Of a stretch of DNA of 64,000 nucleotides, positions 39,174 to 48,320 are shown piece after piece. The stretch is from positions 4,564,756 through 4,628,755 of the forward strand of contig JBBCGJ010000001.1 of NCBI GenBank assembly GCA_037200985.1, written 5' to 3'. The first letter of the stretch is position 1; each line of letters begins with the position of its first letter. Below the pieces are notes generated by a model. It was not told where the DNA came from, searched no databases, and saw nothing but the letters and a program-made list of their open reading frames with translations. The position numbers and the translations under genes are program-made. This DNA comes from Rhizomicrobium sp. Its GTDB lineage: Bacteria > Pseudomonadota > Alphaproteobacteria > Micropepsales > Micropepsaceae.

Positions 39174-40958
39174 GTGGTAAGACCAGAGGAACCGCCGGGC
39201 TTCGACGCCGAAGCGCTGCAAGGACGGTATGATGCCGAGCGGGCCAAGCGATTGCGGCGCGACGGCACCGATCAATATCGACATGTGCAGGGCGCGTTTT
39301 CGCGCTACGACGAGGATCCTTACGTTTCTCCGGGGTTCGCCCGCGATCCTGTCGTTTCCAACCCCGACGTTCTGATCGTCGGCGGAGGATTTGGCGGCCT
39401 TCTCCAGGCCGCGCGCCTGCGAGAGGCGGGCATAATCGACATCCTGATCGTCGAGAAGGCCGGCGACTTCGGCGGGACCTGGTATTGGAACCGATATCCC
39501 GGCGCCGCATGCGATATCGAGTCCTATGTCTATATCCCGCTGCTGGAAGAGCTGAATTACGTTCCCGTCGAAAAATACGCGAAGGGGCCGGAAATCCTGG
39601 CGCATGCGCAAGCCGTCGGCCGCAAATACGATTTATACGGGAAAGCCTTGTTCCAGACCGAAATCCGGGAGCTGCGCTGGGACGACCGGAGACGACGCTG
39701 GATCGCGGACACCGACCGAAACGACACGATTGCGGCGCGGTATGTGTGCATGTCGACCGGTCCCCTCAACAAGCCGAAATTGCCGGGCATTGCCGGTATC
39801 GAGACCTTTGGCGGGCACGCATTTCACACCAGCCGATGGGACTACGACTATACGGGCGGCGGCCCCGAAGGCGGCCTGAGCAACCTGGCCGACAAGCGCG
39901 TCGCCATCATCGGCACCGGGGCGACGGCCATACAGTGCATTCCCCATCTCGCCGAGGGCGCGCGGCATCTTTACGTGTTTCAGCGAACGCCCTCCGTTGT
40001 CGATGCACGCAACAACCGGCCCACGGATCCGCAATGGGCCGGCTCGCTCAAGCCCGGCTGGCAGCAGCGGAGAATGGACAACTTCAACACCCTGGTGTCC
40101 GGTGGCACGGCCGATGAAGATCTCGTTTCCGATGGATGGACCGAAATCCTGCATGGGATCGGCGTCGAACTCGCATCGATGCCCGACGAAGCCGAGCGCC
40201 GGCAACGCGCCGACTTCCGCAAGATGGAGCAGATCCGGGACCGGATCGACCGGACCGTCAGCGACAAAGCCACCGCCGCGGCGTTGAAGCCCTATTACAA
40301 CATCATGTGCAAGAGGCCGTGTTTTCACGACGCCTATCTCGAAACGTTCAATCGGGAAAATGTGACGCTCGTCGATACCGACGGCCGGGGCGTCGATCGC
40401 GTGACGCCGTCGGGAGTGGTCGCGAATGGCCGGGAATTTCCCGTCGACTGTCTGATCTATGCGACCGGTTTCGAATTCCAGACCGATTTCGCCATCCGCA
40501 ACGGCTATCAGATATACGGCCGTGGCGGACTGACCCTGAGCGAGAAGTGGAAGGATGGCGCGTCCACCCTTCACGGATATTTCATTCGCGATTTTCCCAA
40601 TTGCTTCATCCTGGGCAATGCCCAGACCGCGAACACGCCGAATTTCACCCACATGCTGAACGAAAGCAGCAGGCACCTCGCCTGGACAATCAAGACATGT
40701 CTTGAACGCCAGATTTCGGCCGTGGAGCCCAGCCAAGACGCGGAGCGTGCGTGGGTCGACCACATCCTGACATTTCGAAACGAGCGCCGGAAGTTCGACC
40801 GGGAGTGCACGCCGGGCTACTACAACAACGAGGGTCAGCCGTCGGACAAGGCGGTGCTGGACAGCTTTTATCCCGCCGGCCCCTTGGTGTTCGTCCCCCT
40901 GCTCGAAGCCTGGCGCGACAAGGGCGATCTCGAAGGCCTGGAACAGCTTGGCGCTTGA
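39174..40958 (+). CDS. flavin-containing (Baeyer-Villiger type) monooxygenase
   Basis: A 594-residue type I BVMO-like enzyme that inserts oxygen next to a ketone, giving an ester or lactone, using FAD and NADPH. The FAD site VGGGFGG is near 69-75, the BVMO fingerprint FxGxxxHxxxW is exact at 212-222, and the NADPH site GTGATA is near 247. The GTG at 39174 is chosen because the protein family homology begins soon after and no in-frame ATG is nearby. A long N-terminal extension is typical of the cyclopentadecanone/steroid-type group. It ends the plus-strand cluster. Confidence 0.9.
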   Translation: MVRPEEPPGFDAEALQGRYDAERAKRLRRDGTDQYRHVQGAFSRYDEDPYVSPGFARDPVVSNPDVLIVGGGFGGLLQAARLREAGIIDILIVEKAGDFGGTWYWNRYPGAACDIESYVYIPLLEELNYVPVEKYAKGPEILAHAQAVGRKYDLYGKALFQTEIRELRWDDRRRRWIADTDRNDTIAARYVCMSTGPLNKPKLPGIAGIETFGGHAFHTSRWDYDYTGGGPEGGLSNLADKRVAIIGTGATAIQCIPHLAEGARHLYVFQRTPSVVDARNNRPTDPQWAGSLKPGWQQRRMDNFNTLVSGGTADEDLVSDGWTEILHGIGVELASMPDEAERRQRADFRKMEQIRDRIDRTVSDKATAAALKPYYNIMCKRPCFHDAYLETFNRENVTLVDTDGRGVDRVTPSGVVANGREFPVDCLIYATGFEFQTDFAIRNGYQIYGRGGLTLSEKWKDGASTLHGYFIRDFPNCFILGNAQTANTPNFTHMLNESSRHLAWTIKTCLERQISAVEPSQDAERAWVDHILTFRNERRKFDRECTPGYYNNEGQPSDKAVLDSFYPAGPLVFVPLLEAWRDKGDLEGLEQLGA

Positions 40959-41187
40959 AGGGCAGGGACGAGCACAACGGAGATCGACACCTTCACGCGC
41001 GCCTGGCGGGAGCGCAGGGCGAACCGTCGGGAAAATCCCCCTACGCCTGAGCGGCAACGGCGGCGGCGGATATACGCGAAACGGCGGGCGGCAACCTGAC
41101 GGCGGCCTTGCTCGCGCTCTTAGCAGAGATTGTCCTTGTCGCTTTCCTCGGTTCCCTTGGACCCTAGACCGGCTCCTTCATCGGCAA

Positions 41188-42144
41188 TCAGAGGCTGCGC
41201 GCCGTGACGGCAATGTCGCCCGCCTTCGAGCGCGCCCACCTGCCGACGCCGAAGCCCTGGATCGGCGAGCCTTCGGCGATCAGCACCGGCCGCAGCGCCA
41301 CATAGAGCCGGCGGTAATTGTAGAAGGGCACGCTCGGCCACAGATGGTGCATCAGGTGGAGATTCTGCTGCAGGGTCGCGAACCGCCCGCCCAGCCACAG
41401 GCTGATGCGGGTGTTGCCGTACCGGTCGGTGCGGTCGAACGGATAGTGCGGCAGCCACTGGAACAGGATGTTCAGCATGAGCATGGCGGCCCTGATCGGC
41501 ACGAACCACAGGAGCAGCCAGGCGGCAAAGTGCCCGGTGGCGAGGGACGCCGCCAGCAGAACCAGCGTCAGCACGGTGACGGCAGAGGTCTGGGCGATCT
41601 CGGACGCCGTCAGGATCTTGCGCAGGCGCTGGTAGCGGACAGGGGCGAAGGGCTTCAGCAGGGCCAGCGGCACAAGGTTCATGAACACGGCGACCGCCCA
41701 CTTGCCGATCAACTGGCCGAGCGTGCCCTTTACGAAGATGTCCGGGTCGCGCTCGGTGTTGGTGTGGGCGTGGTGCAGCACATGCGTGCGCTGGAGCACC
41801 GGCCATCCGGCGCCCATGCCCAGGGCGCCGATCCAGCCGACGACGGTGTTGATCCCATAGAAGCGCCTGGGCCTGCCGACCACATTGCCGTGGATGGCCT
41901 CGTGCACCAGCGTGTAGTGCGCGTAAGAGACGACGGCCAGGATCGGCGTGCACACCCAGAGCGGCCAGCGGTCCGAAAGACCCAGATAGATGACCGTAAG
42001 GAGCGTGCCGGGCAGGACGACCGCCAATGCAAGCGTCGGCCATGCAATGTCGGGCGACAGCGACAGCGCAATTCGCTTTTCTTCGAGTCGCGAGATCCCC
42101 GACCCGGCCCTGTCCGCATCTTCGATCTTGGTGAAGGACGTCAT
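41188..42144 (-). CDS. fatty acid desaturase / membrane hydroxylase
   Basis: A 318-residue membrane di-iron protein. The three histidine boxes are HEAIH (81-85), HVLHH (121-125) and HLMHH (263-267), with about four hydrophobic segments around them. The spacing fits the fatty acid desaturase superfamily, which includes acyl desaturases, alkane and carotenoid hydroxylases; the third box (HLMHHLWPSVPFYNY) resembles beta-carotene hydroxylase-like and DesA-like proteins. It is a single gene, convergent with the BVMO gene. The substrate is unknown. Confidence 0.85.
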   Translation of the reverse strand: MTSFTKIEDADRAGSGISRLEEKRIALSLSPDIAWPTLALAVVLPGTLLTVIYLGLSDRWPLWVCTPILAVVSYAHYTLVHEAIHGNVVGRPRRFYGINTVVGWIGALGMGAGWPVLQRTHVLHHAHTNTERDPDIFVKGTLGQLIGKWAVAVFMNLVPLALLKPFAPVRYQRLRKILTASEIAQTSAVTVLTLVLLAASLATGHFAAWLLLWFVPIRAAMLMLNILFQWLPHYPFDRTDRYGNTRISLWLGGRFATLQQNLHLMHHLWPSVPFYNYRRLYVALRPVLIAEGSPIQGFGVGRWARSKAGDIAVTARSL

Positions 42145-42339
42145 TCGGCTTCCCCGGAATTTCGCGTCGTGTGAAGGCCCTTGAGAGCGCGCGGCCGGAA
42201 AAGAGCAGAGGACATGGAGGCTCCGGCCTGGCGGCGGACCGACGACGACGGGACCGCGATCCGGGCGGAATAGGAAATCCCGATCCGGGGCAATAGTGCT
42301 TCGACGTGGAAAGAAGCCTTCCGGATCTGAAAGGACCGA

Positions 42340-43278
42340 TCAGCGACCGGAACGGCCGGAGCGCCGGCCCGGCGTTTTTCCGTAGCCCAACCGCTCCCTG
42401 AGCCGCGGGATGGCGAAGTCCAGGAATGCGCGCAGCTTCAACGGCGTCTGGCGCTGGCTCGGGTAGACGATGCTGGCCGGCAGCGGTGCCGGTTCGTAAT
42501 CTTCCAGCAGTCGTGTCAGCGCGCCCGTCCGCACGTGGTCGTCGATGAGATAGGAAAGCGCGCGAGCGATTCCGACCCCGTCCACCGCGGCGGTGACGGC
42601 GGCCTCCCCCAGATTCACCGAAAGGCGGGATGCGACCGCAATCGTTTGCGGCGGGCCCGCGCCGAAGAACTGCCAGTGGCGCGCCGTCGGATGACCCTCG
42701 TGAACCACGCAGTCATGTTTTTCGAGATCGGCCGGTTTTTTCGGCGTGCCCCGCCGCTTCAGATAGGCGGGGCTGGCGCACAGGGTGACGCGGATCAGCC
42801 CCACGCGCGCGGCGATCAGGCTGCTGCTGTCGGCCAACGCACCGATGCGGACGGCAAGGTCGACATGCTCTTCGACGAAGTTCACCTGCCGGTCCGTGAG
42901 TTGCAGCCGGACCTGGATGTCGGGAAACGCCTCAAGGAATTCCTCGACGACCGGCAGGACATGGCTGCGGCCCATCACGGCGGGCGCGGTGACGATCAAT
43001 TCGCCCTGGGGGGCGCGGTACTCGCCGGAGGCCGTCCGTTCGACCTCGGCGATCTCCTCCAGGATCTGGCGGCACGACGCGATATAGCTGCGCCCGGCGT
43101 CGGTCAGGACCACCTTGCGATGACCCCGGTGGAACAGCCGGATGTTCAGGTGCGCCTCCAGTTCGGATACGCGCCGGCTGACCGTGGCCAGCGGAATCCG
43201 CAGCTGGCGGCCGGCCGCCGAGAGGCTTCCCGCATCGGCCGCGGCAACCAGAATGGTCATGGCTTCGAGTCGGTCCAT
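42340..43278 (-). CDS. LysR family transcriptional regulator
   Basis: A 312-residue LysR regulator: N-terminal winged helix (MTILVAAADAGSLSAAGRQL, ATVSRRVSELEAHLNIRLF) and a C-terminal periplasmic-binding-like effector domain of the CrgA/DsdC-type small group. It is divergent from the PaaI-like thioesterase gene. A 27-bp element just upstream of its start recurs before the oxidoreductase gene at 43937, marking its probable regulon. Confidence 0.9.
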   Translation of the reverse strand: MDRLEAMTILVAAADAGSLSAAGRQLRIPLATVSRRVSELEAHLNIRLFHRGHRKVVLTDAGRSYIASCRQILEEIAEVERTASGEYRAPQGELIVTAPAVMGRSHVLPVVEEFLEAFPDIQVRLQLTDRQVNFVEEHVDLAVRIGALADSSSLIAARVGLIRVTLCASPAYLKRRGTPKKPADLEKHDCVVHEGHPTARHWQFFGAGPPQTIAVASRLSVNLGEAAVTAAVDGVGIARALSYLIDDHVRTGALTRLLEDYEPAPLPASIVYPSQRQTPLKLRAFLDFAIPRLRERLGYGKTPGRRSGRSGR

Positions 43279-43282
43279 GGGG

Positions 43283-43309
43283 CCTTCCAGATTTGGGAGG
43301 ACTGATCCC
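43283..43309. promoter_or_regulatory. LysR-type operator element, copy 1
   Basis: This 27-bp element in the LysR/thioesterase divergent gap begins CCTTCCAGA and contains TTGGGAGG followed by TGATCCC. It matches the element at 43828-43854 at 23 of 27 positions. Confidence 0.6.
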
Positions 43310-43409
43310 GAAACTAAGCATTAGCGGCCCAGGTTGGAACCACCTAGGCTGCCGGCGGTCGCGCTGCCCGCGGTTGGCGGGCCCACCTCGTTGCAGGAGA
43401 TAGCTCGCC

Positions 43410-43823
43410 ATGGCCGCGCTCGAAGACGATTTCCGGGCGAGACTGCGCGAGGCGTCTGGCCGGGCGGCCTTCAACACCTGGCTGGGCCTGGAAGTCGACC
43501 AGGCCGGCGAAGGCGCGGTCGAACTCAGCCTCCCCTGGCGGGCGGAGTTCGGGCAGTACAGCGGCTATCTCCACGCGGCCATCGTCTCGGGCCTGATCGA
43601 CACGGCCTGCGGCTTTGCCGCTTCGACCCTGTCCGGCCGGGTGCTGGCGTCGCAACTGTCCGTTCGTTTTCTGAGGCCGGCCGTCGCGGAGGTCTTCGTT
43701 GTCAGGGGCAAGGTGATCAAGCCCGGTCGCCAGCAGATCTTCGCCTGCGGCGAACTCTTCGCCCGCAACGCGCCCGACAAGCTCCTGGCCGTCGGCGACG
43801 CCATCCTCGTTCCGATCGCCTGA
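43410..43823 (+). CDS. PaaI family hotdog thioesterase
   Basis: A 137-residue single hotdog-domain protein. SGYLHAAIVSGLIDTACGFA is the conserved active-site helix and start of the PaaI family (HGG-type replaced by HAA), and QLSVRFLRPAV is the following strand. It should hydrolyse an acyl- or aryl-CoA thioester. It is the first gene to the right of the LysR divergent promoter and is separated from the oxidoreductase by a second copy of the operator-like element. Confidence 0.87.
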   Translation: MAALEDDFRARLREASGRAAFNTWLGLEVDQAGEGAVELSLPWRAEFGQYSGYLHAAIVSGLIDTACGFAASTLSGRVLASQLSVRFLRPAVAEVFVVRGKVIKPGRQQIFACGELFARNAPDKLLAVGDAILVPIA

Positions 43824-43827
43824 AGCC

Positions 43828-43854
43828 CCTTCCAGAATTGGGAGGGTTGCTCCC
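43828..43854. promoter_or_regulatory. LysR-type operator element, copy 2
   Basis: Second copy of the 27-bp element, 83 bases before the oxidoreductase start. Here the inner dyad is perfect: TTGGGAG, 5-base spacer, CTCCCAA. Confidence 0.62.
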
Positions 43855-43936
43855 AAGCTTTGACACTACTGAAGGAATTTGGAAGGGCTTACATCCCGCT
43901 CCGCATGAGGCCCAACAACCGGAAAGCGGGAATGCG

Positions 43937-44935
43937 ATGAAGGCCATCCAATATCAGTCCTTTGGCGATTACGGCGAAAACCGCCTGGTCGATCTGCCGC
44001 GTCCCGTGCTTCGCGATGGCGAGGTGCTCGTCGAGATGCGCGCCGCCGGGGTCAACCCGTTGGACAACACATTCCGGTCTGGCCACATCTTCTTCGCGGC
44101 GCCGGCGAACCTGCCCCGAGTCGGAGGGCAGTCGGGCGCCGGCATCGTGGCCGAGACCAAGAGCGCTGCCTTCAAGGTCGGTGCGCGCGTCTTCGTCGCG
44201 GCACCGGGGCTCGGTCTGACGGCCGATGGGACATGGCGCGAATTCGTGGCTGCGCCGGCCGCAAGCCTGTCGCCCATTCCGGACGGGATCGACGACGACC
44301 ACGCCGCGGCCTACCTCGCCGGTGCGGGATACCTGACCGGCTATCTGGCGCTGACGGAGCTCGCGAAGTTCAAGCCGGGACAGACTGTCCTGGCGCCTGC
44401 GATCGGCGGCGCGGTCGGCATGGAGACCGTCCAGGTCGCCCGCCGCCTCGGCGCGTCCCTGGCGATCTCGACGGCCGGCAGCAGCGAGAAGGCCGAACGC
44501 GCCCGCGCGGCCGGGTACGAACACGTCATCGACCTCTCCAAGGAGAGCCTCAAGGACGGTGTCCTGCGCATCACGCAGGGCAAGGGCGTCGACGTCATCG
44601 TCGATGGGGTGAGCGGAAAGTTGACCGGTCCGGCGCTGGCGTCGCTGGCGTCCGGCGGCACCTATGTGGTCGCGGGCTATGCCGGCGGGCGCGAGGCGGA
44701 CATCAATGTCACAGACATTATCTGGAAGGCGGCGACCATCCGCGGCTTCACGTTCCGGCTTTTCGCGCCGCAGACGATTGCCGCGGCCAGCGGAACCCTC
44801 GCCGGCTTCCTGAAGGAAGGGGCGCTCCAGCCCACCATCGCCAAGGCCTTCCCGATGTCGCGGGCGCCCGAAGCCGTCCGCTTCCTGATCGAGGAGCGCC
44901 CCTTCGGCCGGGTGATCATGAACCCGCAGCGCTGA
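43937..44935 (+). CDS. zinc-binding/quinone oxidoreductase-type MDR protein
   Basis: A 332-residue medium-chain dehydrogenase/reductase. The N-terminal GroES-like domain has MRAAGVNPLDNTFRSGH, and the Rossmann domain shows LAPAIGGAVGMETVQVAR in place of the usual AxGGVG. No structural zinc Cys lobe is seen, so it belongs to the quinone oxidoreductase (zeta-crystallin) branch and likely reduces an enone/quinone with NADPH. The ATG follows GCGGGAATGCG. It is preceded by the second operator copy and followed 42 bases later by a crotonase gene. Confidence 0.88.
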   Translation: MKAIQYQSFGDYGENRLVDLPRPVLRDGEVLVEMRAAGVNPLDNTFRSGHIFFAAPANLPRVGGQSGAGIVAETKSAAFKVGARVFVAAPGLGLTADGTWREFVAAPAASLSPIPDGIDDDHAAAYLAGAGYLTGYLALTELAKFKPGQTVLAPAIGGAVGMETVQVARRLGASLAISTAGSSEKAERARAAGYEHVIDLSKESLKDGVLRITQGKGVDVIVDGVSGKLTGPALASLASGGTYVVAGYAGGREADINVTDIIWKAATIRGFTFRLFAPQTIAAASGTLAGFLKEGALQPTIAKAFPMSRAPEAVRFLIEERPFGRVIMNPQR

Positions 44936-44977
44936 CCGCACCGCCGACATCCACCAACCCTATCGAGGACCTCCGTC

Positions 44978-45769
44978 ATGGCCAGCTTCACCTTCACCGT
45001 CGAGGACGGCATCGCGACGCTGCTCCTGTCCAATCCGCCGCAGAACCGGCTCAATAACGCCACGTCGGCGGACTTCCGGCGCGCCGTGGAGAAGATCGAG
45101 ACCGACCAGAGCATCCGCGCCCTGGTCATCCGCGCCGAGGGCGAGAATTTCAGCTTCGGCGGCGACATCGGCAACTGGCTCGATGTCGACCCCGCCGCGA
45201 TCGGCGCCAGCATCGGCGAAGGGCTCCGCTGGCTTGGCGCATTCGAAACGCTCCGGGTGCCGGTGATTTCGGCGGTGCAGGGCATTTGCCTCGGCGGCGC
45301 GTTCGAGATCGTGCTGCGCACGGACATCATTGTTGCCGCGGAGAATGCGCGGTTCGGTCATTCCGAGCAGACGCTGGGGCTCGTCACCCTCATGGGCGGC
45401 GTTCAGAGGGTCGCCGAGCGCGCCGGCCGGGCACGCGCCCTTCGCTGGGCCATGACCTCGGAGCGCGTGCCCGCGCGGGAGATGCTGGAGGCAGGCGTGA
45501 TCACCGAGGTCGTCCCGGATAACCAGCTGGTAGCGGCGGCCTATGAATGGGCCCGGCGGCTCGGCAAGGGACCGACGCTCGCCCACGCCGCCCACAAGAA
45601 GATCATGAACGCCTGGTCCAACGGCGGCGTGGCCGCGGCCGATGCCTTGATCCCGGCGCTGGCCGAACAACTCTGGCGGACCGAGGACGCAAGCCGGGGG
45701 ATCGCCTCCGCACAGGACGCGCTTCGCCGCGGCGTGGAGCGTCCCGTCCTCGACTTCGATGGCCGCTGA
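44978..45769 (+). CDS. enoyl-CoA hydratase/isomerase family protein
   Basis: A 263-residue crotonase-fold protein: FSFGGDIGNWLDVD and SAVQGICLGGAFEIVLRTDI form the CoA/oxyanion region, and FGHSEQTLGLVTLMGG the active-site helix. Where hydratases have Glu in the second catalytic position, the residues here are not clearly conserved, so isomerase or other crotonase activity is possible. It is transcribed with the oxidoreductase; GAGGAC precedes the ATG. Confidence 0.88.
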   Translation: MASFTFTVEDGIATLLLSNPPQNRLNNATSADFRRAVEKIETDQSIRALVIRAEGENFSFGGDIGNWLDVDPAAIGASIGEGLRWLGAFETLRVPVISAVQGICLGGAFEIVLRTDIIVAAENARFGHSEQTLGLVTLMGGVQRVAERAGRARALRWAMTSERVPAREMLEAGVITEVVPDNQLVAAAYEWARRLGKGPTLAHAAHKKIMNAWSNGGVAAADALIPALAEQLWRTEDASRGIASAQDALRRGVERPVLDFDGR

Positions 45770-46263
45770 AGAGCCGTCGGCGTGCAGTTGTTCGCTGCCC
45801 ATGGCAATTCGCTTGCGGAGCGTTACGATTTCGATCGATGACGACCTGCCGATCAGCGCGCGGAGGCCGAACCGTTCAACATCCTGATGGAGAATTTCAA
45901 CGGCGTGGCGGCGAATGACAACGGCCCACCGTTGGAAACAAGCGAATCATCGATCGACAATCAACTCAAGGGATGCGCGCTCGCTGCGCAGATCTCCTGA
46001 ACGAAGTTCGCAAGATCACTCAGGCGATATCTCGGCATCGAACTCATATTGAAAATGCGAAAGTGGACCTGTGCATTGTCGCGCGACAAGCCCAATCTGA
46101 GGCCCGAAACGGCATCCGGCGTTCGGCCCTTATCGGCTGAATTCTGCGGGCAGAAAGTCTGAAATCGCGCGGCATTGCCGGCCCGCGTCGGTAGGAGACC
46201 GTTGCCCCGCCATTTCGGATAGGTGGGCGAGTCTTCCGCCCGCCCGGTGACGTGCGTGTTCAT
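45770..46263. other. region without recognisable genes
   Basis: About 490 bases downstream of the crotonase gene, adjoining the broken end of a TonB receptor gene. A 100-codon minus-strand frame (45961-46263) starts right at the receptor's stop but has no conserved motif. The region probably contains a deletion junction. Confidence 0.45.
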
Positions 46264-46959
46264 TCAGGTGGTCTTGTCGAACGGGCGCTTCACATAGCCG
46301 TCCTCATTGCGCGAGATCAGCGAGAGGCTGGTGAGCAGGTCGTCGCCGAGCGGCACGTTCACCGTGCCCTGGAAATCATGGCGCGAATAGTTGCCCACGG
46401 TGACCGAGCCCTCGCCGCCGAAATCCGGCGTCGGCTCCTTGGTGGTGATGTTGATCGCCCCGCCGACGCTGTTCTGGCCGAACAGCGTGCCTTGCGGGCC
46501 TTTCAGCACCTCGACCTGCTGGACATCGACCATGTCCATCAGCGAGCCGATGGCGCGGGGCAGATAGACGCCGTCGATATAGATTCCGACGCCGGGCTCG
46601 GTGGTGAACAGGAAGTCGGTCTGGCCGATGCCGCGGATGAATATCTGCGCCGTGTTGGCGCTGCCGGTATTGCCGGTGCCCTGGTCGAACACCAGGTTCG
46701 GCGTATAGGCCGCCACGTTCGACAGGTTGGTGACGTTGCGCATCGCCAGATCGTTCGCCGTGAAGGCGGTGATCGCGATCGGCGTCTGCTGGATCGGCTC
46801 GGCGTGCTTGCGCGCCGTTACGAGCACGGTCTCGATCGTGTCGGCGGGCGTGTCCTGCGCCTGCGCGGCCACTCCGCCAAGAAACAGTGCCATCGCTGCC
46901 GTCCCCAGCCGCAATGCTGTCTTCATTCCCCAAACTGAACCTTCGGCCCGAAATTCCAT
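46264..46959 (-). pseudogene. truncated TonB-dependent receptor (plug domain only)
   Basis: A 231-residue frame with signal peptide (ending near AAQAQDTPA), TonB-box-like ETVLVTARKHAEPIQQTP, and a complete plug with VEVLKGPQGTLFGQNSVGG, ending soon after the first barrel strands (VPLGDDLLTSLSLISRNEDG). Full receptors are 700-850 residues, so the barrel is missing. GAGGGGG precedes the ATG at 46959. No barrel sequence could be found in other frames downstream, so the cause looks like a deletion rather than a single frameshift. It is divergent from nothing and follows the TetR gene on the same strand. Confidence 0.85.
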
Positions 46960-47089
46960 GGCAGCCCCCTCAGACGCCTACGCCTCACTCACGAGCGGAA
47001 TTCCTGCACGACAGATTTATTTTTGCAATACATCGAATATGATTTTATTTTTATAACGCATGCAATATTTCTGAGCAACTGCTGCCTAT

Positions 47090-47731
47090 TCAGGCGGAAT
47101 TCGCCGGCTGCGAAATTCCGGGCGCCTGCCAGGGCTCGAACACCAAACGCACGCGGCGATGCATCAGGAGTTCAAGCTGGGCAAAGGGGATCGGCTCCTT
47201 GGCATAGACGTAGTATTCGAGATGCGCGGCCATCAGGTTCTCAAGGATGAAGGTGGCATCCTCGAGATTGAGGTCTTCGCGAATGCTGCGCCGATAGCGA
47301 AGGATGTCGAGCAGCGAGCGGATCTTGCGCGTCGTCAGCGACTTCGCCTCGGCCACAAGCGCCTCGATATAACCATCGCCTTCCGTCGTCTGCGCGCGGT
47401 CGAAAGCCCTGACAAGATTGGGAACTTGCCACTCCTTCGGCAACCGGAGCGCCTTGAAGAGCGCGACCATGGCCTCCATGGCATTGTCCGGCGGGTTCTG
47501 GATCACCTTGTCGGCGCGCTGCTCCAGTTCGCCGACAAGGGGTCGCGAGAGTTCGTGGATGATGCCGCCCTTCGATCCGAAATAGGTATAGATCGTCCCG
47601 ATGCTGACCTCGGCGCTGTCGGCGATCTCCATCAGGCTGGTGCCGGAATAGCCTCGCTCGCGGAACATCAGCTCCGCCACCTCGAGGATCCGGGTGCGGC
47701 GGCGGTTTTTCATTTTCGTCCTGAGACCCAT
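47090..47731 (-). CDS. TetR family transcriptional regulator
   Basis: A 213-residue TetR regulator with a standard N-terminal domain (RTRILEVAELMFRERGYSGT, then IADSAEVSIGTIYTYFGSKG). It is divergent from the RidA-like gene with a 130-base AT-rich gap, and upstream of the truncated TonB receptor on the same strand. The paired direct repeats at 47788 and 47828 are possible binding sites. Confidence 0.9.
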   Translation of the reverse strand: MGLRTKMKNRRRTRILEVAELMFRERGYSGTSLMEIADSAEVSIGTIYTYFGSKGGIIHELSRPLVGELEQRADKVIQNPPDNAMEAMVALFKALRLPKEWQVPNLVRAFDRAQTTEGDGYIEALVAEAKSLTTRKIRSLLDILRYRRSIREDLNLEDATFILENLMAAHLEYYVYAKEPIPFAQLELLMHRRVRLVFEPWQAPGISQPANSA

Positions 47732-47787
47732 TTTTTTCCTCCGTGGTCATTTTTCGTGGGTTCATGATCTATTTCTGGATTAATTTC

Positions 47788-47840
47788 AATTATAGAACCA
47801 GTTGCATGTGATTATATTTTTCGACATAACTATAGAACGA
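47788..47840. promoter_or_regulatory. direct repeats between tetR and ridA-like genes
   Basis: AATTATAGAACCA (47788-47800) and AACTATAGAACGA (47828-47840) share 11 of 13 positions and are exactly 40 bases apart in the divergent gap, on the same helical face if bound by a protein. Confidence 0.4.
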
Positions 47841-47861
47841 ATAGACCTTCGAGGGGCAAAA

Positions 47862-48260
47862 ATGGCGTTGGCGGAGCAGGCATTTCACATCTTTCCCGAG
47901 ATCGAAAAAGCGATGGGATTCTCGGCGGCGATCAAGACCGGCGAGATGATTTATTTCTCCGGCATGATCGCGATCGGTGCCGACATGAAGATCATCGGCG
48001 TCGGCGACATGCGGGCCCAGGTCGAAGCGACCTATGCGACCCTGGCCAAGGCGCTGGCCGAGCTGGGCCTGTCGCTCAAGAACGTGGTCAAGGAAACGAT
48101 CTTCACGACCGACCTCGTCGCCATGGAGGCTGGCCGCAGCGCGCGGGCAGCCGCCTATGCCGCCGCCGATGCCTATCCGCCGGCCTCGACCATGGTCGAG
48201 GTCAGGGCGCTGTTCACGCCCGAAGTGCTGGTCGAGATCGAGATCGTCGTTCGCGCCTGA
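47862..48260 (+). CDS. RidA/YjgF family protein
   Basis: A 132-residue RidA-fold protein: YFSGMIAIGADMKIIG, then LAKALAELGLSLKNVVKETI, and the C-terminal PASTMVEVRALFTPEVLVEI. Imine-deaminating RidA proteins have Arg in the PAR motif of the last block; here it reads PAS, so hydrolysis of enamines/imines is doubtful and another binding or catalytic role is likely. The ATG follows CGAGGGG. It precedes an epimerase-like SDR by 60 bases, probably in one operon. Confidence 0.88.
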   Translation: MALAEQAFHIFPEIEKAMGFSAAIKTGEMIYFSGMIAIGADMKIIGVGDMRAQVEATYATLAKALAELGLSLKNVVKETIFTTDLVAMEAGRSARAAAYAAADAYPPASTMVEVRALFTPEVLVEIEIVVRA

Positions 48261-48320
48261 GGGCAGCGGACGGAAAGCGATGTCGGGGTCGGCGCGGGGC
48301 CGCGCCGCGATGGGGGGAAC

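Noticed and set aside
45961..46263. 100-codon minus-strand frame right after the truncated TonB receptor
   Set aside because: No conserved motif or ribosome site; more likely fortuitous at a deletion junction.
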